Source of the DNA: Sphingobium sufflavum
GTDB taxonomy: Bacteria > Pseudomonadota > Alphaproteobacteria > Sphingomonadales > Sphingomonadaceae
NCBI RefSeq assembly: GCF_021403115.1
Contig: NZ_JAJSSH010000012.1
Span: 62,001 to 126,000 of the forward strand
DNA: 64,000 nucleotides
Direction of reading: 5' to 3'
Shown here: positions 35,880-45,284 of the stretch, one piece after another
Position numbering within the stretch: the first letter of the stretch is position 1
Layout of the letters: each line of letters opens with the position of its first letter
Notes under the pieces: generated by a model
The model's input: the letters and a program-made list of their open reading frames with translations, nothing else
Database searches by the model: none
What the model was told of the DNA's origin: nothing
Translations under genes and position numbers: made by a program

Positions 35880-37020
35880 ACGATGTCCAAGACCCACGGT
35901 CAAGCTCGCCCAGAAGCACGGCGGGCGGTGGGCTTCCTCTTTGGACTTTGCACAACGGTGCCTTTCAGACGGTTCAATAAGCGCGACGCCTTCCGGCGGA
36001 AGGGTCAGTCTCAACTGAGCGTTCTGGTCGAGTCTCATTTTTACTGGGTGTGCAATATCTGCGGCGGTGGTCAACTTGGCTATCTGCGCTTGCGTCAAAT
36101 ATTGCGGTGACCCCATTGCGCGCCAGGTGGGCATCGGCGACCCGCGTTCCTGATTGACAAAGCGAACATGGACCGCGCTGCCTGGCTTGAGCCCTCCAAA
36201 TTTCAAATTGAAGGTTTAAGCGTTACCCACCACCCGCCGTTCGGCACTTGCCCCCGGAATGCCTGAAGCCTGCTGCCTCGGCGAGATTCCATATCAGAGC
36301 CGCAACCCCGCTCCCGCCACGACGCGTAGCTATCTCAGGCCCAATTGCCCGCACCCTTTCAGTCCCCAACGCATGAAGCAGCTTGTAGGTGTTGAAATTC
36401 GGCCTCGGTATACCGCGGAACAATGCAGGCCAACCGTTATCGCCTTCTTTTAATACGAAGTGGGGAACCCCCAATTCCTCATATGACCCAGTGGGACATA
36501 GCCTGAAGGTTGGGCAGACATTCCTTCACGACGTGGGCGATCATGGCAGGACTGTCGGAGGACCAGTCGGACAGCCAGAGCGGGCGTCCCTTAAACGCCG
36601 ACGCCTCAATGCTCTGCCGCACCTTCGCGATCGTCTGGGGTATAGCGTCGTTTATATTGGAAGCACCGGCCTTTTCGTCGCCTGCATAGCTATGTGTAGC
36701 AAAAAAATCGACAGGGGCGTTATTCTGCCCGCAGTATAGCGCGAACTCATCAATCCAGGCGCCGCCTGATGTAGCAGGTCCGCCCACTTGCAAAGCAGGA
36801 TCAATGGATTTTATGGCGACTGCCGTTGCCTTATACAGGTCAAAATATTGCTGTTGGTTCCTCGTCCAGAAAAATGGGAGATTGGGCTCGTTCCAGACTT
36901 CAAAGGGCCAGGTTCGGACGGTAGCGATGCCATACCTGGCAATGAGTGACGCACGAAGGGGGCGATAAAACTTCCCCAAGCATCGACTGACTTCGGCGGC
37001 GTTATACCGAATGCGGATAG
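35880..37020 (-). pseudogene. Degraded GH39 beta-xylosidase-like gene
   Basis: Three minus-strand pieces in different frames together resemble a glycoside hydrolase family 39 enzyme. The first (36479-37005) holds FEVWNEPNLPFFW with the acid/base Glu and WLSDWSSD, where the usual nucleophile Glu is Asp. The second (36223-36476) continues EELGVPHFVLKEGDNGWPAL and RPNFNTYKLLHALG. The third (about 35880-36206) holds TWRAMGSPQYLTQAQI and LPPEGVALIE. Frameshifts separate them near 36215 and 36477, and a further one near 36945 restores DAWGSFIAPFVRH. The N-terminal third is missing. It is a broken gene. Confidence 0.82.
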
Positions 37021-37087
37021 GCGTTGAAGCGGGACCCCGTCATTTTGATAGGGAAATCAACGGGAACGCTCGATATTATGACGTTTG

Positions 37088-37118
37088 AGGGGTCCGATCG
37101 GCGCTGATCGGGACCCCT
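37088..37118. repeat. Imperfect inverted repeat, possible mobile-element end
   Basis: AGGGGTCCGATC and GATCGGGACCCCT form a hairpin with a one-base bulge. A second GGGACCCC-like unit lies at 37031-37039. Repeated GGGACCCC blocks resemble the multiple terminal repeats of IS21-like elements, but no transposase remains, so the assignment is tentative. It lies between the broken GH39 gene and the DUF983 gene, whose N-terminus seems cut. Confidence 0.4.
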
Positions 37119-37271
37119 GAGAATCTCTATTCTGTCTTCGGCTACGACGAGATAGTCACGTTTGGGCGGAGTTTCCACGCCTGACCACACCCCATCACAG
37201 CAAAATCCAACTTTCGGTGGATCCTGCATTCAGGCTGGAAGGGCATTTGCCCGCGATGCGGCGGAGCCTCG

Positions 37272-37634
37272 ATGTTTGCTTCCTGGCTTAAACTTACCGA
37301 TAAGTGTCCAGCTTGCGGTATCGACTATCGATTTGCGGCACCCCACGCTGGGCCCGCATTCTTCTGGCTTTGCATCGTCGCGTTTCCGCTCATTTTCTTC
37401 GTCGTTTGGTTACAGCTTGTCTACGACGCGCCATTCTGGGTCCACTTGCTGACCTCGTTCCCTCTTCTCGCTCTGGGATGCGTTTTGCCGCTTCGTCCGT
37501 TGAAGGGCTGGCTCGTGGCGTCCCAGTACGTGAACAAGGCGCAAGAGGCGGGTACCGGAAAACTATGGGCAAAATTTGCGCGGCGACAGCGACGACTGAC
37601 CGCACCGCTTTGCGGATCGTCCCTGGTTCCGTGA
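37272..37634 (+). CDS. DUF983 family membrane protein, N-terminus uncertain
   Basis: From ATG 37272 it is 120 aa. Two zinc-type CxxC units fit DUF983: CPAC after the ATG, and an upstream CPRC read in the same frame from about 37245, before any ATG. Two hydrophobic segments follow (FFWLCIVAFPLIFFVVWL and a second near LLTSFPLLALGCVL). The frame is open back to 37185 but has no ATG, GTG or TTG in the expected place, so the true start may have been lost, perhaps through the element upstream. Function of the family is unknown; some members adjoin cytochrome oxidase genes. Confidence 0.68.
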   Translation: MFASWLKLTDKCPACGIDYRFAAPHAGPAFFWLCIVAFPLIFFVVWLQLVYDAPFWVHLLTSFPLLALGCVLPLRPLKGWLVASQYVNKAQEAGTGKLWAKFARRQRRLTAPLCGSSLVP

Positions 37635-37786
37635 CAGGCAATTCACGCTTGAGCTTGTGACCAGGTCCCTTCGAAATTCGCAATCGCGCGCAGGGAACAG
37701 GGCAAGGCCTACTGCGGTTGAACTATCCTGAGTGACGATGATCGACTGAGCATCGGCTCGTTCGAAACAACCTCAGGAGCTTCGCG

Positions 37787-38056
37787 ATGACGACCTACAT
37801 AGACAATGGCCTCGCTCCAGCGGCGGCACCATCAGGCGGCGCCTTGGCGCTGCGAGACCTCTCACCGCAGGATCATTCCGAAGGCATGCTGCCAAGCCTG
37901 CTCAAGCTCTGGTTCCTTCCCTTCCAGGCGTATCAGAACTGGGTTGAAGCGATGACATCGGCCTTTTCCACGGCGCCCAAGTTGAAGAACGCAGAAACCG
38001 CTCAATTGCCCGTCCCACCGGGGGAGCTGGCTGGCTCAGAGGAGCTTTATGCGTAG
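37787..38056 (+). CDS. Small hypothetical protein
   Basis: An 89-aa protein, Ala/Pro-rich, with a central LLKLWFLPFQAYQNWVEAM amphipathic segment. No family is recognised. A possible but imperfect EcfG-type promoter (GGAAC at 37696, then CGGTT after 16 bases) lies about 65 bases upstream. The hemerythrin gene follows after 65 bases, so the two may be co-transcribed. Confidence 0.6.
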   Translation: MTTYIDNGLAPAAAPSGGALALRDLSPQDHSEGMLPSLLKLWFLPFQAYQNWVEAMTSAFSTAPKLKNAETAQLPVPPGELAGSEELYA

Positions 38057-38121
38057 TTGCTTTCGCGACGACGCATTCGATCAGCCCGGCATAACGGGCG
38101 GTACTATGAGGAGAATTCATA

Positions 38122-38646
38122 ATGGCTGCGACAAAGACAACCACGCGGAGTAAAACGAAAACGGGATCGAAGACGACACGCAAGACCGCTAGGGCAGCTG
38201 CCAAGCCGGCGGATGCTATCAAGCTTCTCAAGGATGACCATAAGGAGGTCAAGACCTGGTTCACCCAGTATGAGAAGCTCGAGGACGATGCCGAGAAACA
38301 GGAGCTCGCCAACAAGATCTGCCTGGCGCTGACCGTGCATACGCAGATCGAGGAGGAGATTTTCTATCCGGCGGCCCGCGAAGGCATTGATGATGACGAT
38401 CTCCTGGACGAAGCGGAGGTGGAACATGCGTCGGCCAAGCAGCTCATCGCCGAAATCCAGGCGATGCAGGCAGGCGATCCCCTTTACGACGCCAAGGTCA
38501 CTGTCCTCGGGGAATATGTGAACCACCATGTCGAGGAGGAGGAAAAGGAGATGTTCCCGGAGTGCCGGGATTCAGACCTTGACCTCAAGGCGCTGGGAGA
38601 ACAGCTCGCGGCCCGCAAAGCCGAGCTCATGGCCAGCGCCGCCTGA
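38122..38646 (+). CDS. Hemerythrin HHE domain protein
   Basis: A 174-aa protein with a Lys/Thr-rich N-terminal tail (about 35 residues) and then a four-helix HHE domain: LLKDDHKEVKTWF, LTVHTQIEEEIFYPAA, EVEHASAKQLI and YVNHHVEEEEKEMFP. The five His and acidic ligands of a di-iron site are present. Such proteins bind O2, NO or iron and are linked to stress tolerance. The location among stress genes fits, but no EcfG site was seen directly upstream. Confidence 0.92.
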   Translation: MAATKTTTRSKTKTGSKTTRKTARAAAKPADAIKLLKDDHKEVKTWFTQYEKLEDDAEKQELANKICLALTVHTQIEEEIFYPAAREGIDDDDLLDEAEVEHASAKQLIAEIQAMQAGDPLYDAKVTVLGEYVNHHVEEEEKEMFPECRDSDLDLKALGEQLAARKAELMASAA

Positions 38647-38694
38647 CAAGCATCGCAATCGTAGAGGGGCGTCAAGGCGATGCCCCTCTACGAA

Positions 38695-39327
38695 TTACGC
38701 GGGAACTGCGCGCCGACGTGCAAGGTGTCGCGGGCGCGAGGCCATATAAAGATGGCAGGGTGGGACATTGCGCCATTCAAAGCTCTCCGACACCATGTGG
38801 AACCGCTCGTCCAGCAGCGGCCTGATAGCTTTACGCATCTGGTAAGCGAGGAAGTGGCCGTTAGTTGCCAACACACTCCAGCTCGCGTCCATGATCGCCC
38901 TGCCCTCCAGCCGACCGACATTGGAGAAGGGGAGGCCAGACAATATGCAGTCTGCTGAATCCAAGCCGCGCAGGCTCAGTATATTCTCCACGTCCTGCGC
39001 CGAACCAGCTACCGCGATCAGCCTCCTATCCCGGATCTGTCGCTCAAGGTTGCGCGTGAAATCCGGGCTGGTGTCGATCGCAACCAGCTTGGCGTGTGGT
39101 CCCAGGCGACGTAAGGCTTCTTCGGTAAATCGGCCCGTGCCTGGGCCATATTCGACGAAGACATCAATTTCCTTCCAAGGCACATCGGCAAGCATCTTGT
39201 CGATCATGCGGCGAGAAGCGGGAAAAGCCGATCCTACCATGGAAGGGTCGCGCAGGAATTCCTTCAACGAAACGCCGAAGGACCGAAGCTGATCTGCGAT
39301 TTCACTTTTCGCGCTGTGCGTCTGCAT
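38695..39327 (-). CDS. PmtA-like SAM-dependent phospholipid N-methyltransferase
   Basis: A 210-aa protein. The SAM motif VEYGPGTGRFTEEAL follows a segment VGSAFPASRRMIDKML, the usual lead-in of PmtA-type phospholipid N-methyltransferases. SGLPFSNV fills the catalytic-loop position. A membrane-associated N-terminal helix is plausible. Related rRNA dimethyltransferase-like enzymes share the fold, so the substrate is not certain. Its start overlaps the isochorismatase stop by 26 bases, indicating one operon. Confidence 0.8.
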   Translation of the reverse strand: MQTHSAKSEIADQLRSFGVSLKEFLRDPSMVGSAFPASRRMIDKMLADVPWKEIDVFVEYGPGTGRFTEEALRRLGPHAKLVAIDTSPDFTRNLERQIRDRRLIAVAGSAQDVENILSLRGLDSADCILSGLPFSNVGRLEGRAIMDASWSVLATNGHFLAYQMRKAIRPLLDERFHMVSESFEWRNVPPCHLYMASRPRHLARRRAVPA

Positions 39328-39925
39328 TTTTCCTCCATTGCGCCAAGGTAAGTTTTGCGCTCGAGCTGGTCTCAGCGCTCATCGAATTCCGCATAGTTTC
39401 CAGCGCCCATTGGCCGCGCGCCTCGGCGTCCGAGGCGACACAGTCTTCGGGTATCCACAATGCATAATCGCGCATATGCGCATCGGCGGCTGTGAACAGG
39501 ATGCAGATATCCGTAGCAACGCCCGTGAGGACCAGTTTTGAGGCGCCAAGCTTCGGAAGCAGCACGGGAAGGTTCGTGGCGTAGAAGCCCGAAAATTGCG
39601 GTTTGATGATGAAATAATCGGTGTCGTCCGGACGGAGCAGAGCAAGGGCGCGACTGTCCGCCTTTGCCTCCGCCATCTCGATCAGCTTCGACTTCTCCGA
39701 GTGCCATTCGCCGAAATTGTCGTTCACGTAGATCACCGGGTGCCCGGCATCGCGAGCTTGGGTCAGGAGCCCGGCGATCCGATCGGCCGCCCTCTCAGCA
39801 CCGGGCTTGAGCTTCTCGGACCCCGGGAAATCGAAGCAGTTGATCATGTCTATAATGAGCAACGCCACGCCATCGGCGGCAGGATCGTCGTGATCCGACG
39901 TTCTGGGCTCTGCATCTCCTGGCAT
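39302..39925 (-). CDS. Isochorismatase-family cysteine hydrolase
   Basis: A 207-aa protein from ATG 39925 (MPGDAEP); the longer frame to 40033 lacks family sequence. Motifs are LLIIDMINCFDFPG with the catalytic Asp, FIIKPQFSGFYAT with the Lys and LVLTGVATDICILFTA with the nucleophile Cys. The family includes nicotinamidases and other amidases; the substrate is not clear. It overlaps the PmtA-like gene downstream. Confidence 0.87.
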   Translation of the reverse strand: MPGDAEPRTSDHDDPAADGVALLIIDMINCFDFPGSEKLKPGAERAADRIAGLLTQARDAGHPVIYVNDNFGEWHSEKSKLIEMAEAKADSRALALLRPDDTDYFIIKPQFSGFYATNLPVLLPKLGASKLVLTGVATDICILFTAADAHMRDYALWIPEDCVASDAEARGQWALETMRNSMSAETSSSAKLTLAQWRKNADAQREK

Positions 39926-40033
39926 GCATCTCTCCCTTCTTGGCCTTGGGCTTCCATGAGCCAACGAAATCCTGTGACTGGAACGTCCAAACTTTCGTGT
40001 GCGTTGCGCATGTCGAGCGGGATTGGATAACAA

Positions 40034-40236
40034 AGATCAACAAGGTCGATCCCAATCAGAGCCGGCCGACGCTGGGCGGCCAGAAGCGCCCGATGCACGA
40101 GGATGAGATTCTCGATGCGTCCCTGAATGACTCGATGGATGCCTCCGACCCGCCTGCAATGTAAGCGGGGCCTGACGGCCGCCTTGCGCGGTGCCCATTC
40201 GCCGGGATGATTGCCACTCTTTGAGCGAGGTGGCGG
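40034..40236. other. Intergenic region, no gene seen
   Basis: Short frames only. Together with the sequence up to 40960, this stretch appears to be degraded insertion-sequence DNA; only the IS66-like remnant described next is recognisable. Confidence 0.4.
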
Positions 40237-40470
40237 GTGTCTGACGAGATCGAGGATTCAGCAAGCGAACGGGCGAGTAGTCATACGAGCGCTCGTATGA
40301 GTCGTCGGATGGAGGTCGTTAGCCGTGTGTCGGGCCGTCGGCGCTGGACTGTGGAACAGAAGCTGGCCGTATTACGGGATGCGTTCGGCCCCGACGGTTG
40401 CGTGCGGACGGCCTGTGAGCGCCATGATGAGCGCCCGCTTCTCGAAGCAGCTCGAGGGCGTCACGCATGA
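40237..40470 (+). pseudogene. Truncated IS66-type accessory transposase gene (tnpA-like)
   Basis: GTG 40237 opens a frame with SRRMEVVSRVSG and RRRWTVEQKLAVLRDAFGP, the helix-turn-helix region of IS66 OrfA proteins. After ACERHD (about 40424) the sequence leaves the family and soon stops, so the gene is truncated. The rest of the IS66 element (OrfB and the large transposase) is absent. Confidence 0.7.
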
Positions 40471-40582
40471 GCCCGGCAGCCCGAACGGCTTTCACGATCG
40501 GGAAGTCCTCTACACCGCTCTCGCACCCGATGATTTCATTTAGCACAATCACCATACATCTCAGTTCGACCGTCGGCCGCAT
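40440..40582 (-). pseudogene. Fragment of a small conserved ORF joined to the IS66 remnant
   Basis: The minus frame reads VIVLNEIIGCESGVEDFPIV and KAVRAAGLMRDALELL, a pattern I associate with small sphingomonad proteins often found beside mobile DNA. Its C-terminal part is replaced by the reverse of the IS66 remnant, so the junction lies near 40430-40445. The 380 bases after it (to 40960) show no supported gene. Confidence 0.45.
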
Positions 40583-40962
40583 TTTATCGGTCGAACGTTA
40601 ACAAGGGCGGGGGGGCAAGTTCGCGCAAACCTTGTACTTTGGTACGGTTTTCATCGCTTCAGCACTGATTTGGATCAGTGACCGCCTCCCTCTCCCTCCG
40701 CAGAAGCTTTCTTTCCTCCATTTCGATCTGGACGGCCGTTTGCCAGCTTGACGGCGTGAGAAGAGACACACGCGCGTGCGACAAGCTCATTGTCCGAGAT
40801 GGCCTGAGCATTCCGCGAACATGACGTGCCGGCTGGCCGACATGAACCTCTCCTCACATTTTTCGTCTTGGCTTTTTATAAAAGCGAGCCCGCGGTTACA
40901 ACCTTCCTGACGCTCGTTCATCGTGAGCAGGCAGTGGCAATGGGGTAGGGCGAAGGCTGCGG

Positions 40963-42897
40963 TCAGGGTCGTTCGATGATCTCGCGGATACGGTGAGCGA
41001 AGACATTCATCGAAAACGGCTTGGTCAGCAGATGTGCGCCATTTCCAAGCTCTCCCTGTCCAGGGGCTTCGTTCTGGGCGTAGCCGGTGATGAACAGCAC
41101 CTTGAGGTCGGGACGAATCCGTCGGGCCCTCTCGGCGACTTGTCTGCCGTTCAATTTGCCGGGCAAGCCCACGTCGGTGATGAGCAGGTCTATGCGGGCA
41201 TTGGAGTCCAGCACCCTCAGCCCTGCTGCGCCGTCGGGTGCTTCAATAACGGCATAGCCAGCGTCTCCCAGAACTTCAGCGACGAGCATTCGGATCGCGG
41301 GTTCGTCGTCTATCACCAGAACGACCTCGTCCTGTCCTGCCCGCACGACTGGGAAGGAGGGCTGGGCGTCGTCTTCAATGGCAGCATCACCGGAGTGCCG
41401 GGGCAGATAGAGGCACATCGTAGTACCATGCCCCACCTCTGAGCGTATCTCGACCTGTCCACCGGACTGGCGTGCGAAACCGTAGATCATTGAAAGCCCG
41501 AGGCCTGTCCCTTCACCTATTGGTTTCGTTGTGAAAAACGGCTCGAACACCCTATCGATGACATCGGGAGCCATGCCCGTGCCGGTGTCGGTAACGCAAA
41601 GCGCGACATACTCCTGCGGCGGCAGATCCAGCTGTTCAGCATGATGTCCACCGAGCGCCATGTTTTTGGTCTCGATGGTGAGCTTACCGCCCTCGGGCAT
41701 AGCGTCGCGAGCGTTGATACATAAGTTCATGACCGCGTTCTCTAGCTGATGGGGGTCGATAAGTACCGGCCAGACGTCAGCTCCGCGTACCACTTCGACA
41801 AGTACGCTAGGGCCAACGATGCGACGAATCAACTCCTCAAGGCCAGTCAGCAGTCGGTTGACCCCCGTTGGTTTCGGATCGAGAGTTTGCCGTCGCGAAA
41901 AGGCGAGAAGCCGGTGCGTAAGCGCCGCGGCCCTCTTCACTGACCCCATGGCTAGCGCAAAATATCGGTCGAATTCCTCCATCTTCCCCTTTGCTATACG
42001 CATCTGCATCATCTCGAGGCTGCCGCTGATGCCGGCCAGGAGATTGTTGAAATCATGCGCGAGCCCGCCGGTCAGTTGCCCGACCGCCTCCATCTTTTGC
42101 GATTGCCGAAGCTGCTCCTCCATCGCCCGTTTCTCGGTCAGATCGCGCGTGACTTTAGCAAAACCGATGATCTCTCCGGCCTCATTGCGGATCGCGTCGA
42201 TAACGACGCTGGCCCAGAAACGTGATCCGTCTTTGCAGACCCGCCAGCCCTCGGCCTCGAAGCGTCCATCCCGCCGTGCGGTTTCCAACGCTTTCTGAGG
42301 GACTTCAGCATCGCGATCTTCGTCCGTATAGAACCGGGAGAAATGCTCGCCTAGTATTTCATTCTGGGCATAGCCCTTGAAGCGTTCGGCCCCGGCATTC
42401 CAGCTGCTTACCCGGCCATCGGGATCGAGCATATAAATGGCATAATCCGTGACGCTCTGGACAAGCAGCCGAAAACGCTCCTCGCTTCGGCGCAATTCAT
42501 CCTCCGCCCTCCTCCGCTCCGTCAGATCGCGGGTCACCTTGGCAAAGCCGATGTGGGTACCGGCAGAATCGTAAATGGGATCGATGACGACGTTGGCCCA
42601 AAAGTGGCCTCCATCCTCGCGGACGCGCCAGCCCTCCGCTTCGAAGCGGCCCTCGCGTTTGGCCGTTTCGAGTGCGATTCCTGGGATGTCCTGCGCGCGC
42701 GCTTCATCCGTGTAGAAGCGTGAAAAATGCTGCCCTATAATCTCGTTGGCTTCATAACCTTTGAAACGGCGTGCGCCAGCGTTCCAGCTCATGACATGAC
42801 CGTTAAGGTCGAGCATATAGATAGCGTAGTCCGTGACGCTTTGGACAAGGAGTTCAAACCTGTCGGCCGTCACGATGGACTGGTCGGGCTTTGCCAT
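40963..42897 (-). CDS. PAS-PAS hybrid histidine kinase, general-stress regulated
   Basis: A 644-aa soluble protein. Two nearly duplicate PAS domains (each with [15 protein letters not shown] and SWNAGA..FKGY) are followed by HisKA with [14 protein letters not shown], a Bergerat ATPase ([19 protein letters not shown]) and a receiver domain ([28 protein letters not shown]). The PAS pair probably arose by duplication. A perfect EcfG promoter lies 33 bases before the start. The partner could be a single-domain regulator nearby (44534 or 47177), which share the same promoter class. Confidence 0.93.
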   Translation of the reverse strand: MAKPDQSIVTADRFELLVQSVTDYAIYMLDLNGHVMSWNAGARRFKGYEANEIIGQHFSRFYTDEARAQDIPGIALETAKREGRFEAEGWRVREDGGHFWANVVIDPIYDSAGTHIGFAKVTRDLTERRRAEDELRRSEERFRLLVQSVTDYAIYMLDPDGRVSSWNAGAERFKGYAQNEILGEHFSRFYTDEDRDAEVPQKALETARRDGRFEAEGWRVCKDGSRFWASVVIDAIRNEAGEIIGFAKVTRDLTEKRAMEEQLRQSQKMEAVGQLTGGLAHDFNNLLAGISGSLEMMQMRIAKGKMEEFDRYFALAMGSVKRAAALTHRLLAFSRRQTLDPKPTGVNRLLTGLEELIRRIVGPSVLVEVVRGADVWPVLIDPHQLENAVMNLCINARDAMPEGGKLTIETKNMALGGHHAEQLDLPPQEYVALCVTDTGTGMAPDVIDRVFEPFFTTKPIGEGTGLGLSMIYGFARQSGGQVEIRSEVGHGTTMCLYLPRHSGDAAIEDDAQPSFPVVRAGQDEVVLVIDDEPAIRMLVAEVLGDAGYAVIEAPDGAAGLRVLDSNARIDLLITDVGLPGKLNGRQVAERARRIRPDLKVLFITGYAQNEAPGQGELGNGAHLLTKPFSMNVFAHRIREIIERP

Positions 42898-42930
42898 GGC
42901 TCCCCTCCTAAACTCTTATTTTAATTGCGG

Positions 42931-42955
42931 AACGCAATTTTCGATTAGCGGTTCC
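42931..42955 (-). promoter_or_regulatory. EcfG-type general stress promoter
   Basis: Read on the minus strand this is GGAAC, 16 bases, CGTT: an exact match to the alphaproteobacterial sigma-EcfG consensus. Its -10 end is 33 bases before the ATG of the PAS hybrid kinase. Confidence 0.75.
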
Positions 42956-43209
42956 CGAATGGAAGTACCATCTCGCAGGGCTCGTGGTGGCGGTGAGGAA
43001 TCGCGTGTGCGACCTCCGATTTTGCTAAGGAACGCGTGGTTCGAGCACCTCTGCACGGTCCTTGTAAAGACGCCGTCGGGCTCTCGGAAGCTTCACACGC
43101 CCTGCATGAGGGCATGCCGCGCTCCGCCTGGGACAGGATCGATCTCGATAGATATTTGCTTCTATAATCGGATGAATGGCGAGCGCCTACACCAGAGGAC
43201 CGCGACGAT

Positions 43210-43632
43210 ATGTCTACCATGGAACCTCGCGCATCGGACCTAGGACCCGGGGCCAGGCCATCGATGGAGCTTTCGGTTTCGGTCGACAAGCACAAGAATC
43301 GCCTGACGGTGGTTGGGCGCGGCTTATGGTCATTGAAATATGTGACAGACCATTTCCGGGAATTCGAGGCAGCGCTATTCAAGGCACGAAGCGCACAGCG
43401 AGCATCGACAACGCTCGTTGACCTTCGCGAGGCAGCGGTACAATCGCCAGAGGTTGCAGCATATGTTCATGGCAAGATCGTTGAAATCTACTGCCCGCCA
43501 GAGCGGGCCGTGCTGGTCGTCAATTCACAGCTCGTGAAAATGCAGATGGGGCGCGGATTGGATCCCGCGACCCATGCAGTGTTTTTGACGCTGGAAGAAG
43601 CCGAAGGCTGGCTCAACTCGCTTGAACGCTAA
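43210..43632 (+). CDS. SpoIIAA/STAS-like small protein
   Basis: A 140-aa protein. After a disordered N-terminus (about 20 residues) it reads VDKHKNRLTVVGRGLWSLKY, STTLVDLREAAVQSPEVAAY and RAVLVVNSQLVKMQMGRGL, a beta-alpha pattern of the SpoIIAA/STAS type. A VFLTLEEAEGWL C-terminus resembles those of the two genes at 53239 and 53591. No phosphorylatable STAS Ser is obvious. Function is unknown; its setting among stress genes suggests a switch or signal role. Confidence 0.65.
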   Translation: MSTMEPRASDLGPGARPSMELSVSVDKHKNRLTVVGRGLWSLKYVTDHFREFEAALFKARSAQRASTTLVDLREAAVQSPEVAAYVHGKIVEIYCPPERAVLVVNSQLVKMQMGRGLDPATHAVFLTLEEAEGWLNSLER

Positions 43633-44023
43633 CTCCACAGCCGCCTTTCTTCCGATCGGACATCGGCTTCGGCGGAACCCAAGCGCTCTTTTCGAAGACT
43701 AGCCGGTGCTGCATGCGACGCTTCCGAACGTGGAAAACCGGCGGCGCCCTTCGCACACTTGGCATACCCGTCGTTTTCGCGGCTTGCGTACGAGAACAAT
43801 TTTTTCAGATCCGAAGCGGGCACACTGCATTCCGGTCTAAGGGAAAAGGGCACTGCCCCGGCCTAGGCCGATTAGGGGAGGGGGGAGCGTTTTTGATATT
43901 CACGAGGAGCTGCAGGATGAGCAGCTGGAATTTCACTATCCGGGGTGGCACAGCGCAGAGCCGGGAGGCGGTGGGGGCGTGCCTCACTCACGAGACTAGG
44001 ACAGGATTCGGGGGAGCATTTTC
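43633..44023. other. Intergenic region, no gene seen
   Basis: This 391-base stretch contains overlapping short frames and a G-rich patch (about 43873-43886), but no motif, start site or repeat that I can support. Confidence 0.4.
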
Positions 44024-44359
44024 CTAACTTCCCGACAGGTTTTTAATCTCGCTCAATTCGGGGTCGCACAATCCTGGTTGATCCGCGCAGCAACCGTCAA
44101 CCAGATACGCAGTCAGTGCCCGCAGGCGTGTGAGGTTCGCGCTGTAGAATATGTTTTTGCCGGAGCGCACGCCCCGTATCAGTGCAGCGCGGCTGAGCAC
44201 TGCGAGGTGCGACGACATAGTATTCCGAGGAATATTCAATGCCGCTGCCACATCCCCTGCTGCAATCGGTTTATCGGTGCGCACCAGAAGGCGAAAAACC
44301 TCCAGGCGCGTGGGCTGTCCCAGCGCAGCGAGGATAAGAACCGCTTGTTCAGTTTCCAT
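44024..44359 (-). CDS. ArsR-family transcriptional regulator
   Basis: A 111-aa winged-helix protein from ATG 44359 (METEQAV). LAALGQPTRLEVFRLL, then IPRNTMSSHLAVLSRAALI form the ArsR HTH, and KNIFYSANLTRL the wing. A C-terminal DGCCADQPGLCD has a Cys cluster that could bind metal or sense redox state. The usual ELCVCDL metal box is not seen. It is divergent from the response regulator at 44534. Confidence 0.86.
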   Translation of the reverse strand: METEQAVLILAALGQPTRLEVFRLLVRTDKPIAAGDVAAALNIPRNTMSSHLAVLSRAALIRGVRSGKNIFYSANLTRLRALTAYLVDGCCADQPGLCDPELSEIKNLSGS

Positions 44360-44449
44360 AATTCTCCCTAGCCGCCGATGGCTGCCTGAATCAACGCTAA
44401 TGCGTTCAATTATCACAGAGGGCTTTTATGGATATGCGTCGATAAGTCT

Positions 44450-44474
44450 GGAACTGACGGTCTGATCTAACGTT
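44450..44474 (+). promoter_or_regulatory. EcfG-type general stress promoter
   Basis: GGAAC at 44450, a 16-base spacer and CGTT at 44471 match the sigma-EcfG consensus exactly. It lies 59 bases before the ATG of the response regulator at 44534. Confidence 0.75.
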
Positions 44475-44533
44475 TTTGCGCAATACATGTTGCTCCATGC
44501 GTCGTGTAGCGCTCAAGGGAATCGCAGATCGCC

Positions 44534-44920
44534 ATGGCCGAACAATTTCCCGGTTTAGCCCGCGTGCTTGTCGTCGAAGACAACGCAATGATCGCAACGG
44601 TCTTAACCGATATGTTTGAGATGATAGGCGTCCAAACAGTCAAAACAGCAACCTCGATTGGCGAGGCATCTCAGTTGCTTGAGAGTTGCGATTTTGATTT
44701 GGCAGTTGTTGACATCAAACTCGGCGAGGAAAACGGTTTGATGGTGGCTAACCAGTGTTCGGAGCGGAAAATGCCGGTGATCATCTCTACTGGATACTCC
44801 GATCTTGCATTGCCTGTCGCCTATTCGTCCGAGCAGTTGTTGGCTAAGCCTTACAGCATGAAGGACTTGTATAAAACCTTAGCGAAGGTTTTTCGAAGCA
44901 AACCCATGGCAATTCCATGA
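44534..44920 (+). CDS. Single-domain response regulator
   Basis: A 128-aa receiver protein. It has VLVVEDNAMIA, the phosphoacceptor in DLAVVDIKLGEENG, Thr/Ser in VIISTGYSD and the Lys in LLAKPYSM. It lacks an output domain and the FAT-GUY motif of SdrG-like regulators. The EcfG promoter upstream places it in the general stress regulon. A likely partner is the PAS hybrid kinase at 40963. Confidence 0.9.
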   Translation: MAEQFPGLARVLVVEDNAMIATVLTDMFEMIGVQTVKTATSIGEASQLLESCDFDLAVVDIKLGEENGLMVANQCSERKMPVIISTGYSDLALPVAYSSEQLLAKPYSMKDLYKTLAKVFRSKPMAIP

Positions 44921-44995
44921 CGGAATTCCACTGAGATAATGCAGCGAAAATCACCCGGATCTTACTTGCAGTAACAGTTTTAATAGGAGGATCGA

Positions 44996-45253
44996 ATGGG
45001 ACTTATTCTTTGGCTTGTGATCGGCGGCGTCGTCGGATGGCTCGCTAGCATGATTATGCGTACCGATGCCCAGCAGGGCGTTTTCCTCAATATTGTGGTG
45101 GGGATTGTCGGCGCGTTTCTCGGAGGCCTCATCCTGTCCGGGGGCAGCATCAATAACAGCCCCCTCAATGTAACGAGTTTCCTTGTGTCCCTCGTGGGTG
45201 CTGTAGTCCTTTTGGCGATCGTCAACCTCGTTCGTCGCGGCTCAGTCCGCTAA
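44996..45253 (+). CDS. GlsB/YeaQ/YmgE-family stress membrane protein
   Basis: An 85-aa protein with strong AGGAGG ribosome binding site directly upstream. It shows the family pattern LILWLVIGGVVGWLASMIM, QQGVFLNIVVGIVGAFLGG and a third hydrophobic segment VSLVGAVVLLAIV. These three-segment inner-membrane proteins are induced by stress; molecular role unknown. It is followed 31 bases later by a second small membrane gene, probably in the same transcript. Confidence 0.88.
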   Translation: MGLILWLVIGGVVGWLASMIMRTDAQQGVFLNIVVGIVGAFLGGLILSGGSINNSPLNVTSFLVSLVGAVVLLAIVNLVRRGSVR

Positions 45254-45284
45254 CTCAATATCAAAAGCAAAAGAGGAGGGTACC

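Noticed and set aside
37696-37720. EcfG promoter before the 89-aa gene
   Set aside because: GGAAC is present but the -10 reads CGGTT rather than CGTT at the right spacing, so it was only mentioned, not annotated.
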